DNA of 21,763 nt from Firmicutes bacterium UBA5493. GTDB taxonomy: Bacteria; Bacillota; Limnochordia; Darwinibacteriales; Darwinibacteriaceae. Below the pieces are notes generated by a model. That model was given only the letters and a program-made list of their open reading frames with translations. It ran no database searches and had not been told where the DNA came from. This document shows, in pieces, positions 14,349-21,731 of this stretch; the stretch's first letter is position 1, and every line of letters starts with the position of its first letter. The DNA is taken from the NCBI GenBank assembly GCA_002424045.1, contig DIPH01000047.1, positions 17,872-39,634 on the forward strand, read 5' to 3'. Position numbers and translations under genes: made by a program.

Positions 14349-16616
14349 ATGAAAAAAGAGAAGTTCAGCGTGGTCGGAATGACCTGTTCCTCCTGCTCTG
14401 CGGCTGTGGAAAGAGCAGTTGGACATATGGATGGGGTCTCCTCGGTAAACGTAAACCTACTATCAAATAACATGACGGTAGAATATGACGACAGTCTGGT
14501 AGAACCGAGTGCAATTATGTCCACAGTGAATGACGCCGGGTACAGTGCCTCCCTTGCAGGCTCAGATGCACCTGCCAAAACTAACGAGGTAAGCCAGGTA
14601 GAAGATGAAATCAACGAGATGAAGCATCGCGCCATTGTCTCTATGGTCTTTATGGTACTCTTGATGTATGTGGCTATGGGACACATGGTTGGCCTCCCTG
14701 TGCCTTCTTTCTTGTTAGGCGTAGAAAATGCCGCCGCCATGGCCCTGGTTCAATTCTTGTTGACCCTACCTGTGATCTACGTTAATCGACGGTACTACCA
14801 GACTGGTTTTAAAACCCTCTGGCGTCGAAGTCCTAATATGGACTCCCTGATTGCCGTTGGTTCCGGAGCAGCAATTGTTTATGGTGTGTTTGCCATGTTC
14901 CGAATTGGCTGGGGACTAGGGCACGGCGATCTGGATCTGGTCATGCGCTATAGCCACGATCTCTATTTCGAATCCGCTGCCATGATTCTAGCTTTGATCA
15001 CTCTCGGTAAGTTCCTTGAAGCTCGCTCGAAAGGACGCACCTCTGATGCCATTGCTAAGCTCATTGGCTTGGCTCCCAAGGTGGCCACGGTCATCCGTAA
15101 TGACATGGAAGTGGAAGTTGCGGTAGCAGATCTTGTAGAAGGTGACATCATTGTCATTAAGCCTGGTCAAAGCATTCCTGTCGATGGAGTCATCGTAGAC
15201 GGAAGTTCCGCTGTTGACGAATCGGCCCTTACCGGCGAGAGCATTCCGGTAGCTAAACGTGTTGGTGACAAGGTAATCTCTGCAACCATCAATAAATCCG
15301 GTGCCTTTCGTTTTAAGGCCACACGAATTGGTGATGATACGACCTTAGCCCAGATCATTCGCCTCGTGGAAGAGGCGAGCTCGTCTAAGGCGCCCATTGC
15401 CAAATTGGCCGACAAGATCAGTGGGATTTTCGTCCCTGTAGTTATCTCCATTGCCATAACCGCCTTCGTAGTCTGGCTGCTATTGGGCTACCCTTTTGAG
15501 TTCGCCTTGACAATTGGCATTGCGGTGCTCGTCATTTCCTGTCCCTGTGCCCTAGGGCTTGCTACACCAGTCGCCATTATGGTAAGCACTGGACAAGGAG
15601 CGCTCCATGGGATCTTGATTAAATCTGCCGAATCGTTGGAAACAGCCCACAGCGTCGATACTGTCGTCCTAGATAAGACCGGAACCATCACCGAAGGCAA
15701 GCCGCAAGTAACCGACGTCATCACCGGTTCTACCTTGAGTGAAGCGGAACTTCTCACCATCGCCGCTTCGCTAGAAAAATCTTCTGAGCATCCTTTGGCT
15801 GAAGCCATTGTCACTAAGGGCATGGAAGAGGAAGTTCACTTCAAACAGGTAACGGATTTCCTGGCCGCACCAGGTAAAGGGGTGCAGGGAAAAATAGGAG
15901 AAAAGGACTATCTCGCGGGCAATCTCTCCTTCATGCACGACAACAAGATTGATCTAGGACAGTTGGAGAGCCAGGCCGACGATTTGGCAGAACAAGGGAA
16001 AACTCCTATGTACTTTGCCAATACCACCGAAGTCTTAGGTATCATCGCAGTGGCCGATGTAATAAAGCCTTCAAGCAAACCAGCCATTCAAAGGCTAAAG
16101 AATCTAGGCGTTGATGTTGTAATGCTAACTGGCGACAACAAAAGAACGGCCGAAGCCATCCGCCGTGAACTGGGCATCGAAAGGGTAATTGCTGAGGTCT
16201 TACCGGAAGACAAGGAACGGGAAATTCGCACTCTCCAGGAGCAAGGGAAAACGGTGGCTATGGTAGGTGACGGGGTCAACGATGCCCCAGCGTTAGCCAG
16301 AGCTGATGTGGGCATTGCTATTGGAGCGGGTACCGACGTGGCCATCGAATCTGCTGACATTGTACTGATGAAAGATGACTTGAACGATGTTCCTACGACC
16401 ATCAAGCTCAGCAAAGCCACATTGCGTAACATTAAACAGAATCTCTTTTGGGCCTTTTTCTACAACGCCCTCGGGATTCCCCTGGCCGCAGGACTTCTCT
16501 ATCCCTTCTATGGCTGGCGACTGAACCCCATGTATGCCGCAGCCGCCATGAGCCTGAGTTCGATCTTTGTTGTCTCTAATGCGCTACGCCTACGGCGTTT
16601 CAACCCAGAAAGATAG
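14349..16616 (+). CDS. copA: Copper-exporting P-type ATPase CopA
   Basis: CopA is a P1B-type ATPase that pumps Cu(I) out of the cytoplasm. The 755-residue protein has one N-terminal metal-binding domain (GMTCSSC, C13 and C16), where Bacillus CopA has two. Eight membrane spans are expected. The actuator loop carries TGES (295-298), the transport site is CPC (398-400), and the phosphorylated aspartate is D442 in DKTGT. SEHPL with H481-P482 and GDGVNDAP (640-647) complete the set, and the CPC plus HP motifs place it with copper/silver pumps. GGGGAG precedes ATG 14349 with 9-base spacing. It is the first gene of copA-copZ-csoR, behind a CsoR-type operator, so it should be induced by copper. Confidence 0.97.
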   Translation: MKKEKFSVVGMTCSSCSAAVERAVGHMDGVSSVNVNLLSNNMTVEYDDSLVEPSAIMSTVNDAGYSASLAGSDAPAKTNEVSQVEDEINEMKHRAIVSMVFMVLLMYVAMGHMVGLPVPSFLLGVENAAAMALVQFLLTLPVIYVNRRYYQTGFKTLWRRSPNMDSLIAVGSGAAIVYGVFAMFRIGWGLGHGDLDLVMRYSHDLYFESAAMILALITLGKFLEARSKGRTSDAIAKLIGLAPKVATVIRNDMEVEVAVADLVEGDIIVIKPGQSIPVDGVIVDGSSAVDESALTGESIPVAKRVGDKVISATINKSGAFRFKATRIGDDTTLAQIIRLVEEASSSKAPIAKLADKISGIFVPVVISIAITAFVVWLLLGYPFEFALTIGIAVLVISCPCALGLATPVAIMVSTGQGALHGILIKSAESLETAHSVDTVVLDKTGTITEGKPQVTDVITGSTLSEAELLTIAASLEKSSEHPLAEAIVTKGMEEEVHFKQVTDFLAAPGKGVQGKIGEKDYLAGNLSFMHDNKIDLGQLESQADDLAEQGKTPMYFANTTEVLGIIAVADVIKPSSKPAIQRLKNLGVDVVMLTGDNKRTAEAIRRELGIERVIAEVLPEDKEREIRTLQEQGKTVAMVGDGVNDAPALARADVGIAIGAGTDVAIESADIVLMKDDLNDVPTTIKLSKATLRNIKQNLFWAFFYNALGIPLAAGLLYPFYGWRLNPMYAAAAMSLSSIFVVSNALRLRRFNPER

Positions 16617-16628
16617 ATTGGAGTGTTA

Positions 16629-16862
16629 ATGATGAAGAAAATCGTAAAGATCAAAGGCATGACCTGTGAGCATTGTCAAAAGAGGGTGGAAACCGCTCTC
16701 AACAAGCTACCCGGCGTCAAAGCGGACGTAAACCACAAAAAAGACCAGGCCATACTTTCAGTGAAAGGTGCATGGAACGAGGAAGCAGTACGCAATGCGG
16801 TCGCTGATGCAGGGTATGAAGTGGTGTCTATAGACTACAAGAAAGGATTCTTGGGACGATGA
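16629..16862 (+). CDS. copZ: Copper chaperone CopZ
   Basis: This is a single heavy-metal-associated domain that binds Cu(I) in the cytoplasm and hands it to CopA. The metal site is GMTCEHC, with cysteines at 13 and 16, followed by QKRVETALNKLPGV as in the family. It has 77 residues from the ATG at 16629. TTGGAG lies 5 bases upstream; the next codon is also ATG (16632) and has slightly better spacing, so either could be used. The frame also opens at a GTG at 16623, but that overlaps the ribosome binding site. It starts 12 bp after the copA stop, and its TGA overlaps the csoR ATG by 4 bp. Confidence 0.93.
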   Translation: MMKKIVKIKGMTCEHCQKRVETALNKLPGVKADVNHKKDQAILSVKGAWNEEAVRNAVADAGYEVVSIDYKKGFLGR

Positions 16863-17122
16863 GAAGCGACCGTGAAAAAGTCATGCGGCTCCTCAAAACA
16901 GCCCGGGGCCAAATCGATGGTCTGATGCGCATGGTCGATGAGGATCGATACTGCGTGGACATTTCCAATCAAATCTTAGCCACGCAGGCCATCCTACGCA
17001 ACGTGAACAACCAAATCCTCCACGACCATCTCAACCATTGTGTGAGAGAAGCCATGGAAACAGACGGTGCCGAAGAGAAAATCACTGAAATCATGGCTAT
17101 TATCGATAAGCTAACGAAATAG
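16859..17122 (+). CDS. csoR: Copper-sensing transcriptional repressor CsoR
   Basis: This all-helical repressor of the CsoR/RcnR (DUF156) family dissociates from DNA when it binds Cu(I). The 87-residue protein has the Cu(I)-binding triad at C32, H57 and C61, with the exact 25- and 4-residue spacing of the founding CsoR (C36, H61, C65). The N-terminal ARGQIDGLMRMVDEDRYC is diagnostic. RcnR-type nickel sensors and CstR persulfide sensors have other residues at these positions, so copper is the likely signal. Its start overlaps the copZ stop (ATGA), which implies translational coupling and co-expression with the pump it controls (autoregulation). Confidence 0.95.
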   Translation: MRSDREKVMRLLKTARGQIDGLMRMVDEDRYCVDISNQILATQAILRNVNNQILHDHLNHCVREAMETDGAEEKITEIMAIIDKLTK

Positions 17123-17177
17123 TCAATTTAACGAAGCACATTTCTTCTCAACCACTAGCTTTCCTGCATAATTCCCC

Positions 17178-17206
17178 TTGATTTCCGCTGGCGTTTTTTC
17201 TATAAT
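17178..17206 (+). promoter_or_regulatory. Promoter of the Gly-Thr-Val-Ala tRNA operon
   Basis: TTGATT (17178-17183) and TATAAT (17201-17206) are spaced by exactly 17 bp. The first tRNA begins 12 bases after the -10. Confidence 0.85.
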
Positions 17207-17218
17207 GGTAATCAGAAA

Positions 17219-17293
17219 GCGGATGTGGCTCAATGGTAGAGCATCGGCTTCCCAAGCCGAGGGTTGCGAGTTCGAATCTCGTCGTCCGCTCCA
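17219..17293 (+). tRNA. tRNA-Gly (anticodon CCC)
   Basis: The cloverleaf has acceptor stem GCGGATG/CGTCCGC (one G-T pair). The anticodon stem is TCGGC/GCCGA with loop TTCCCAA, giving CCC for codon GGG. The T-arm GAGTTCGAATCTC and an encoded CCA are present. It is the first gene of the tRNA operon. Confidence 0.96.
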
Positions 17294-17300
17294 ATTTTAT

Positions 17301-17375
17301 GCTGGTGTGGCTCAATGGTAGAGCACGTCACTCGTAATGACGGGGTTGTGGGTTCGATTCCCACCACCAGCTCCA
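17301..17375 (+). tRNA. tRNA-Thr (anticodon CGT)
   Basis: The acceptor stem is GCTGGTG/CACCAGC. The anticodon stem CGTCA/TGACG holds loop CTCGTAA, so the anticodon is CGT for codon ACG. CCA is encoded. It starts 7 bases after tRNA-Gly. Confidence 0.96.
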
Positions 17376-17381
17376 TTTTTC

Positions 17382-17458
17382 GGGGATTTAGCTCAGTAGG
17401 TTAGAGCGCTACGCTCACATCGTAGAGGTCATAGGTTCGAGTCCTACAATCCCCACCA
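17382..17458 (+). tRNA. tRNA-Val (anticodon CAC)
   Basis: The acceptor stem is GGGGATT/AATCCCC. The anticodon stem CTACG/CGTAG holds loop CTCACAT, so the anticodon is CAC for codon GTG. CCA is encoded. It lies upstream of a valine T-box and ValRS gene, but its anticodon does not match that leader's GTA specifier by Watson-Crick pairing. Confidence 0.96.
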
Positions 17459-17469
17459 TCTCAACAGAA

Positions 17470-17503
17470 AAAGATGCAGCTCAAGGTTGAGAGTTGCATC
17501 TTT
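17470..17503 (+). other. Strong hairpin inside the tRNA operon
   Basis: AAAGATGCA (17470-17478) pairs with TGCATCTTT (17495-17503), and CTCA/TGAG extends the stem inward. It lies between tRNA-Val and tRNA-Ala and lacks a long T-tract after the stem. It could be a weak attenuator or an RNA-processing signal. Confidence 0.55.
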
Positions 17504-17508
17504 CCTAT

Positions 17509-17584
17509 GGGGGTATAGCGCAGTTGGGAGCGCGTCTGCTTCGCATGCAGAAGGTCGGGGGTTCGAATCCCCCTATCTCCACCA
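17509..17584 (+). tRNA. tRNA-Ala (anticodon CGC)
   Basis: The acceptor stem is GGGGGTA/TATCTCC with two G-T pairs. The anticodon stem TCTGC/GCAGA holds loop TTCGCAT, so the anticodon is CGC for codon GCG. The usual alanine identity pair G3-U70 appears to be available in this stem. CCA is encoded. It is the last gene of the tRNA operon. Confidence 0.95.
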
Positions 17585-17592
17585 ACACTAAC

Positions 17593-17638
17593 CACCTATG
17601 GACAAAAGAAATTTTGTCGGTAGGTGTTTTTCTTTTTT
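17593..17638 (+). terminator. Terminator of the tRNA operon
   Basis: CACCTA and GACAAAA on the left pair with TTTTGTC and TAGGTG on the right, around a short loop. The stem is followed by TTTTTCTTTTTT. It starts 8 bases after tRNA-Ala. The stretch from here to the next promoter (17639-17800) shows nothing I can assign. Confidence 0.93.
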
Positions 17639-17800
17639 GCCAAGAAACTTTATAACGTCGCATTTGAAGTCAAGAATTGTCTTCCGAAACCTTTTAAGGA
17701 TATCAATTTGCATTAGATAGTGCTCCTAGAATGTAGCTTGAGCCCCAATGCTGGCGGGGTTATATCGAAATGTTGCAAGCGTATGACTAAACAATAGTAC

Positions 17801-17829
17801 TTGATCATTTGTTTGGCTCGAGTTATAAT
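17801..17829 (+). promoter_or_regulatory. Promoter of the valS T-box transcript
   Basis: TTGATC (17801-17806) and TATAAT (17824-17829) are spaced by exactly 17 bp. Transcription should begin at about 17836, just before the first T-box elements. Confidence 0.8.
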
Positions 17830-17837
17830 TGTTCCAA

Positions 17838-18164
17838 TTAAATATACGAAAGGCGATGACGAGGAGGAGTACATGCTTGTCCGAAACGAAGAGAGAAGGC
17901 GGTTGGTGTAAGCCTTCATGAGGAGAGGAGAGTATTACACTCAGGGCATATGCCCTTGGAAGTAGCCTCTGAGCTGTGAACCGAACGGAATACATTATTC
18001 CTAGTAGACTTCAACGGAATTTCCGCCGTCATAGGAAAACGATATCGGATATGTCTACATATCCCGCATCGGTGGAGAGCGGAGCATTGTCTCCGAATTT
18101 AGGTGGTACCGCGGACCCAAAGTTCGCCCTGAAGCAAATTGCTTTGGGGCATTTTTGTTTTATT
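17838..18164 (+). promoter_or_regulatory. T-box leader of valS (valine specifier GTA)
   Basis: Visible elements in order are GGAGGAGTA (E-loop side, near 17862-17872), AGAGAAGGCGGTTGGTG, a small GGGCATATGCCC hairpin (17946-17957), GGAAGTAGCCTCTGAGC with GTA in the specifier position, and AGGTGGTACCGCGG (18101-18114). A terminator follows. GTA is a valine codon and fits the downstream synthetase. Uncharged tRNA-Val should stabilise the antiterminator and allow read-through. The specifier was placed by aligning this leader with the metG leader in the same window. Confidence 0.92.
18126..18164 (+). terminator. T-box attenuator terminator before valS
   Basis: GCCCTGAAGC (18126-18135) pairs with GCTTTGGGGC (18141-18150), including two G-T pairs, around a five-base loop. 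ATTTTTGTTTTATTT follows. It lies 12 bases after the T-box sequence and 28 bases before the valS start. Confidence 0.9.
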
Positions 18165-18191
18165 TGCTGACTTCACTAGGAGGTGTTGGTA

Positions 18192-20552
18192 ATGGAAAAA
18201 CACTACAATTTCGAGCAGGTTGAGAAACAGATACAACAAATGTGGCGGAGCGAGCAGATCTACAAGTTCGCACCGGATGATCCTGGTGAGGTTTATTCGA
18301 TTGATACGCCGCCTCCCACCATCAGCGGAAAGCTACATATTGGCCATCTATTCTCCTACTCCCAAGCCGAAATCATCGCCCGATTTCGAAGAATGCAGGG
18401 GTATAATGTCTTTTATCCCTTTGGGTTCGATGATAACGGCCTTGCTACGGAGAGGCTGGTTGAACGGGAAGAAGGGATTCGAGCTAAGGAGCTTCCCCGC
18501 AGTCAGTTCATTGAAAAGTGCCAGGCGACAACGGAGAAGTACGAAACCGAGTTTAAGGAACTTTGGGCATCGCTTGGCTTTTCCGTCGACTGGTCGCTGC
18601 AATATGAAACAATAAGCCCTGAGGTCGCAGGAATCTCGCAAGCTTTGTTCCTAGATCTTGTAGAGATGGGTAAGGCCTACTCTAAAGAATCCCCTGTATT
18701 GTGGTGCACCGAGTGCCAAACCTCCATAGCCCAAGCGGAGCTTGATACTGCAGATGTAGACAGCACGTTCAACTATGTACCGTTCATGGTTGGCGGCAAA
18801 CCCTTCGAGGTTGCCACAACTCGCCCAGAACTCTTATACGGATGTGTATGCCTGTTTGTCAATCCGAGTGATCCGCGTTATCAGAACCTGATTGGGAAAA
18901 CAGCCACCGTTCCATTATACGAGTACGATATTCCGATCGTAGCTGATGAACAGGTTAGTATCGATAAAGGTACCGGCATCGTCATGTGTGCAACCTTTGG
19001 GGACAGTACAGACGCAGAGTGGTTCTCTAAACACAACCTATCATACCGTGAGGTTATCTTGCCCGACGGCACACTTTCAGAGGATGTTCCCCTCATCGGA
19101 GGATTGAAAACACATGCTGCCAGAAGTGAGATCTTGCGCCTACTGGAGCGCGAGAACCTTCTTCTGCGATCTGAACGACTAACACATGCGGTTGCCCGGC
19201 ACGAACGATGCGGAACGGAGATGGAAATTATCCCATCGCGCCAATGGTATATCGACATTCTGTCCCATAAAGACCAGTTTCTTCAGGCTGCCGACAGAAT
19301 CAACTGGTATCCCGCCCTGATGAAAAATCGCTATATAGCATGGGTTCAAAACCTAAAATGGGATTGGTCCATCTCCCGGCAACGCTATTTTGGCATTGCC
19401 ATTCCCGTCTGGTACTGTAAAAGCTGTGGTAGTCCGATCTTTGCCTCTCGGAAACAGCTCCCTGTTAATCCCCTTGAAACGGAATGTCAGGAAAAATGCG
19501 AATGCGGATGCGAGGAGTTCATTCCCGAGAAGGCGGTTTTTGACACATGGGTGACCTCGTCAATCACTCCCCAAATCAACGAACGGTTCGGCCTAAAACT
19601 CACTCCCATGAGCATGAGAACACACGCACACGAGATCATTCGCACCTGGACGTTTTACTCCATCGTTAGAAGCCTGTACCACACCGGGGAAATACCGTGG
19701 AAGGATCTTATGATCAGCGGCTTCGTCTTGGCAAAAAAGGGCGAAAAACTCAGTAAGTCGAAGAGCAATTCCCTGCTTGATCCAGCTCTGCTTATTTCAA
19801 CGCACTCAGCAGACGCCCTGCGTTATTGGTCGGCCAATGCAAAGCTTGGCACAGATACCTTCTTTGACGTTGACGAACTTGCCACCTCGAAGAGGTTCAT
19901 GACCAAATTATGGAATGCTTGCCGGTTCGTGATTTCGCAATTGGAGGACGCTGATCCCTCGAGGACACCAGCACTATTGCCTGTCGACCGCTGGATCATA
20001 GAGCGTACAAACGAGACATATAGGCAGGCGAGTTCGCTTCTCTGTGAATACGAGCTCGGTTCAGCGAGGCATGCAATTGATGAGCTGTTCTGGAAGGACC
20101 TGTGTGACAACTACATTGAGATCGTTAAATCCAGACTATACAAGCCCGACATTCATGGCTATGAGGAGAGGCGTTCGGGGCAATTTGCTTTGTATTACTC
20201 TTTACTTGGCATTCTGAAAATGTATGCCATCTATGTTCCCCACATCACAGACTATATTTACACTAAGTTTTTTCAGCAACACGAAGAGGCAAGGTCAATT
20301 CACCTCTTAAAATGGCCACAGGATAGCGCTGGTGATGAGAAGATTCTGTTGTTCGGCGAAGAGGTAAAACGGGTCGTTTTCTGTATGCGCAAACAGAAAT
20401 CCGAGAAGAATCTCTCCATGCGCGCCGAGATAGAAGTGCTCGAGGTGGAATGCGAAGAGGAGTTTGTTGTGTGGTTTGAACAGACCTCCCGCGATCTGCA
20501 AGCCTGTGCTCATGCTCGAGAAGTTAAAGTGCGTCCAACTCCCACTTTGTAG
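18192..20552 (+). CDS. valS: Valyl-tRNA synthetase, short archaeal-type
   Basis: This class I synthetase charges tRNA-Val and edits mischarged threonine. It has 786 residues, shorter than most bacterial ValRS (about 880) and without their C-terminal coiled-coil arm. The HIGH motif is at 49-52 (PPPTISGKLHIGH) and the second ATP loop is KLSKS (519-523). The editing domain shows ATTRPELL (208-215) and KGTGIVMCATFGDSTDAEW (259-277); a CTFGD-like segment here is typical of archaeal ValRS, where bacterial enzymes have TPAHD. LKWDWSISRQRYFGIAIPVWYC and THAHEIIRTWTFYSIVRS also fit that type. Cysteine clusters at C172/C175, C409/C412 and C436-C440 may bind zinc. AGGAGGTG gives the ATG at 18192; the upstream GTG (18183) overlaps it. 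A valine T-box precedes the gene. Whether the genome has a second, bacterial-type valS cannot be seen here. Confidence 0.9.
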   Translation: MEKHYNFEQVEKQIQQMWRSEQIYKFAPDDPGEVYSIDTPPPTISGKLHIGHLFSYSQAEIIARFRRMQGYNVFYPFGFDDNGLATERLVEREEGIRAKELPRSQFIEKCQATTEKYETEFKELWASLGFSVDWSLQYETISPEVAGISQALFLDLVEMGKAYSKESPVLWCTECQTSIAQAELDTADVDSTFNYVPFMVGGKPFEVATTRPELLYGCVCLFVNPSDPRYQNLIGKTATVPLYEYDIPIVADEQVSIDKGTGIVMCATFGDSTDAEWFSKHNLSYREVILPDGTLSEDVPLIGGLKTHAARSEILRLLERENLLLRSERLTHAVARHERCGTEMEIIPSRQWYIDILSHKDQFLQAADRINWYPALMKNRYIAWVQNLKWDWSISRQRYFGIAIPVWYCKSCGSPIFASRKQLPVNPLETECQEKCECGCEEFIPEKAVFDTWVTSSITPQINERFGLKLTPMSMRTHAHEIIRTWTFYSIVRSLYHTGEIPWKDLMISGFVLAKKGEKLSKSKSNSLLDPALLISTHSADALRYWSANAKLGTDTFFDVDELATSKRFMTKLWNACRFVISQLEDADPSRTPALLPVDRWIIERTNETYRQASSLLCEYELGSARHAIDELFWKDLCDNYIEIVKSRLYKPDIHGYEERRSGQFALYYSLLGILKMYAIYVPHITDYIYTKFFQQHEEARSIHLLKWPQDSAGDEKILLFGEEVKRVVFCMRKQKSEKNLSMRAEIEVLEVECEEEFVVWFEQTSRDLQACAHAREVKVRPTPTL

Positions 20553-20575
20553 CGAACGACGAAGATCTATGGAAA

Positions 20576-20612
20576 AAGGTGCAAACCGCGGCTTAGGGAT
20601 TGCACCTTCTTA
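20576..20612. terminator. Terminator between valS and the FMN-binding protein gene
   Basis: AAGGTGCAA (20576-20584) and TTGCACCTT (20600-20608) form a perfect 9-bp stem with a 15-base loop. The flanks are AAAAA on the left and CTTAA on the right. It lies between the 3' ends of two convergent genes and may serve both, better on the minus strand, where TTTTT follows the stem. Confidence 0.75.
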
Positions 20613-20618
20613 ATGGAC

Positions 20619-21437
20619 TTATTGAGATTGTGTCTGCGGCTGAGTTTGGCGCTGATCTTGGGCCTGCTTCAGTGCATCCATAGCCGTTTCCTTAAAACGC
20701 TCCCAGGTCTGAGTAGCACCTGTAATCTTGTCAACTTGTTCTGGGTCTTGAGTTTCTAGGAGCTGTTCTTCATACCTGTCCTCTGACTCGGGTCCCAGCG
20801 GATACGGATAGTCTTCGCCTTTCGGGGTGCCTTCTTGATCTTTCTCGTCATAATTTACTTCGGCTATGCGGGCATCCCGAATGACAATTTCCATTTCACC
20901 ATAGTAACCATAATCATCGGTATCTGTTCTAGCTGTATAGGTACCGTCTCTCCACTCTTTGTTATCTGTACGCTCTTCATTATCGCCTGTTTCGGTTGGC
21001 ATGGGAGGCGCAGGAGGCTTTATCGCTGGAGGCCTAGATTGATCCCCTTTTTCGGCCTTGCGGAGGGCATCCCTGGTAGCCTCAACAAACCGATCATGGG
21101 TCTGGGTAGCGCCACTAATGTTATCTACATCGTCTGGGTTTTGTGCTTTGACCAGGCGATTCTCAAAGTCATCGTGGGACTGGGGACCTAGCTGGTAGGG
21201 GTAGTTCTCATCCTTTACATTCCCTTCCTGATCCATCTCCTCATATTCCGCTTCAGCTATCTTTCCATCGGTTACCACTAACTCAATTTCTCCGAAGTAT
21301 CCTCGTTCATCTGGGCTCGATCGGCCAACATAGGTTCCATCCTGCCACGCGGGTCCTTCTTGACGCTGGGCGTTAATATACATGGCTATGCCTAACACGA
21401 CCAGAAGCAAAATCACTATTCCTACTGTCCTATTCAC
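20619..21437 (-). CDS. Membrane-anchored protein with two FMN-binding domains
   Basis: The 272-residue protein has one N-terminal hydrophobic anchor (about 4-22, no lipobox cysteine) and two tandem FMN-binding domains of the NqrC/RnfG/PplA type. They start WQDGTYVGRS (31) and WRDGTYTAR (162) and end at flavinylation motifs DNISGATQT (105-113) and DKITGATQT (236-244). ApbE-type transferases attach FMN covalently to the threonine after GA (T111 and T242). The domains are joined by a Pro-rich linker (PPAIKPPAPPMP), and the C-terminus is Gln/Thr-rich. Such proteins carry electrons on the outer face of the membrane; PplA of Listeria, in extracellular electron transfer, has the same two-domain layout but is a lipoprotein. 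No apbE or partner gene lies in the window. The GTG start at 21437 has AAGGAGG 8-9 bases upstream; a nearby ATG is out of frame. Confidence 0.88.
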   Translation of the reverse strand: MNRTVGIVILLLVVLGIAMYINAQRQEGPAWQDGTYVGRSSPDERGYFGEIELVVTDGKIAEAEYEEMDQEGNVKDENYPYQLGPQSHDDFENRLVKAQNPDDVDNISGATQTHDRFVEATRDALRKAEKGDQSRPPAIKPPAPPMPTETGDNEERTDNKEWRDGTYTARTDTDDYGYYGEMEIVIRDARIAEVNYDEKDQEGTPKGEDYPYPLGPESEDRYEEQLLETQDPEQVDKITGATQTWERFKETAMDALKQAQDQRQTQPQTQSQ

Positions 21438-21488
21438 GCATCGTCCCTCCTTGTCAATAATATGAGTGAAAAGACCGGTTCTTATGCA

Positions 21489-21519
21489 AAAGAGTTCAGC
21501 CTCAGCTGAACTCTTTTTT
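21489..21519 (-). terminator. Terminator of the tRNA-Lys/tRNA-Glu operon
   Basis: GAGTTCAGC and GCTGAACTC form a perfect 9-bp stem with loop CTCA, flanked by AAAA on the left and TTTTTT on the right. On the minus strand it follows the tRNA-Glu 3' end by about 8 bases. It also precedes the FMN-binding gene, insulating that gene from the tRNA transcript. Confidence 0.85.
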
Positions 21520-21526
21520 CACATAT

Positions 21527-21602
21527 TGGTACCCCCAAGGGGATTTGAACCCCTGCCTTCGCCGTGAGAGGGCGATGTCCTAGGCCACTAGACGATGGGG
21601 GC
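21527..21602 (-). tRNA. tRNA-Glu (anticodon CTC)
   Basis: The minus strand folds with acceptor stem GCCCCCA/TGGGGGT. The anticodon stem TCGCC/GGCGA holds loop CTCTCAC, so the anticodon is CTC for codon GAG. The T-arm GGGGTTCAAATCCCC and an encoded CCA are present. It is cotranscribed after tRNA-Lys. Confidence 0.95.
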
Positions 21603-21607
21603 AAAAT

Positions 21608-21683
21608 TGGTGAGCCATCCGCGATTCGAACGCGGGACGCCCTGATTAAAAGTCAGGTGCTCTACCGCCTGAGCTAATGGCCC
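21608..21683 (-). tRNA. tRNA-Lys (anticodon TTT)
   Basis: The minus strand folds with acceptor stem GGGCCAT/ATGGCTC. The anticodon stem CCTGA/TCAGG holds loop CTTTTAA, so the anticodon is TTT for AAA and AAG codons. CCA is encoded. It lies 5 bases upstream of tRNA-Glu and is first in the operon. Confidence 0.96.
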
Positions 21684-21702
21684 GTAAAAACAACGCTTTT
21701 AT

Positions 21703-21731
21703 ATAATACAATATTTTATTCCTGCTGTCAA
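21703..21731 (-). promoter_or_regulatory. Promoter of the tRNA-Lys/tRNA-Glu operon
   Basis: On the minus strand a perfect TTGACA (21731-21726) and TATTAT (21708-21703) are spaced by 17 bp. tRNA-Lys begins 19 bases after the -10. Confidence 0.88.

Noticed and set aside
17713..18170. Open frames on both strands in front of valS
   Set aside because: The region is explained by the valS promoter, T-box leader and terminator.
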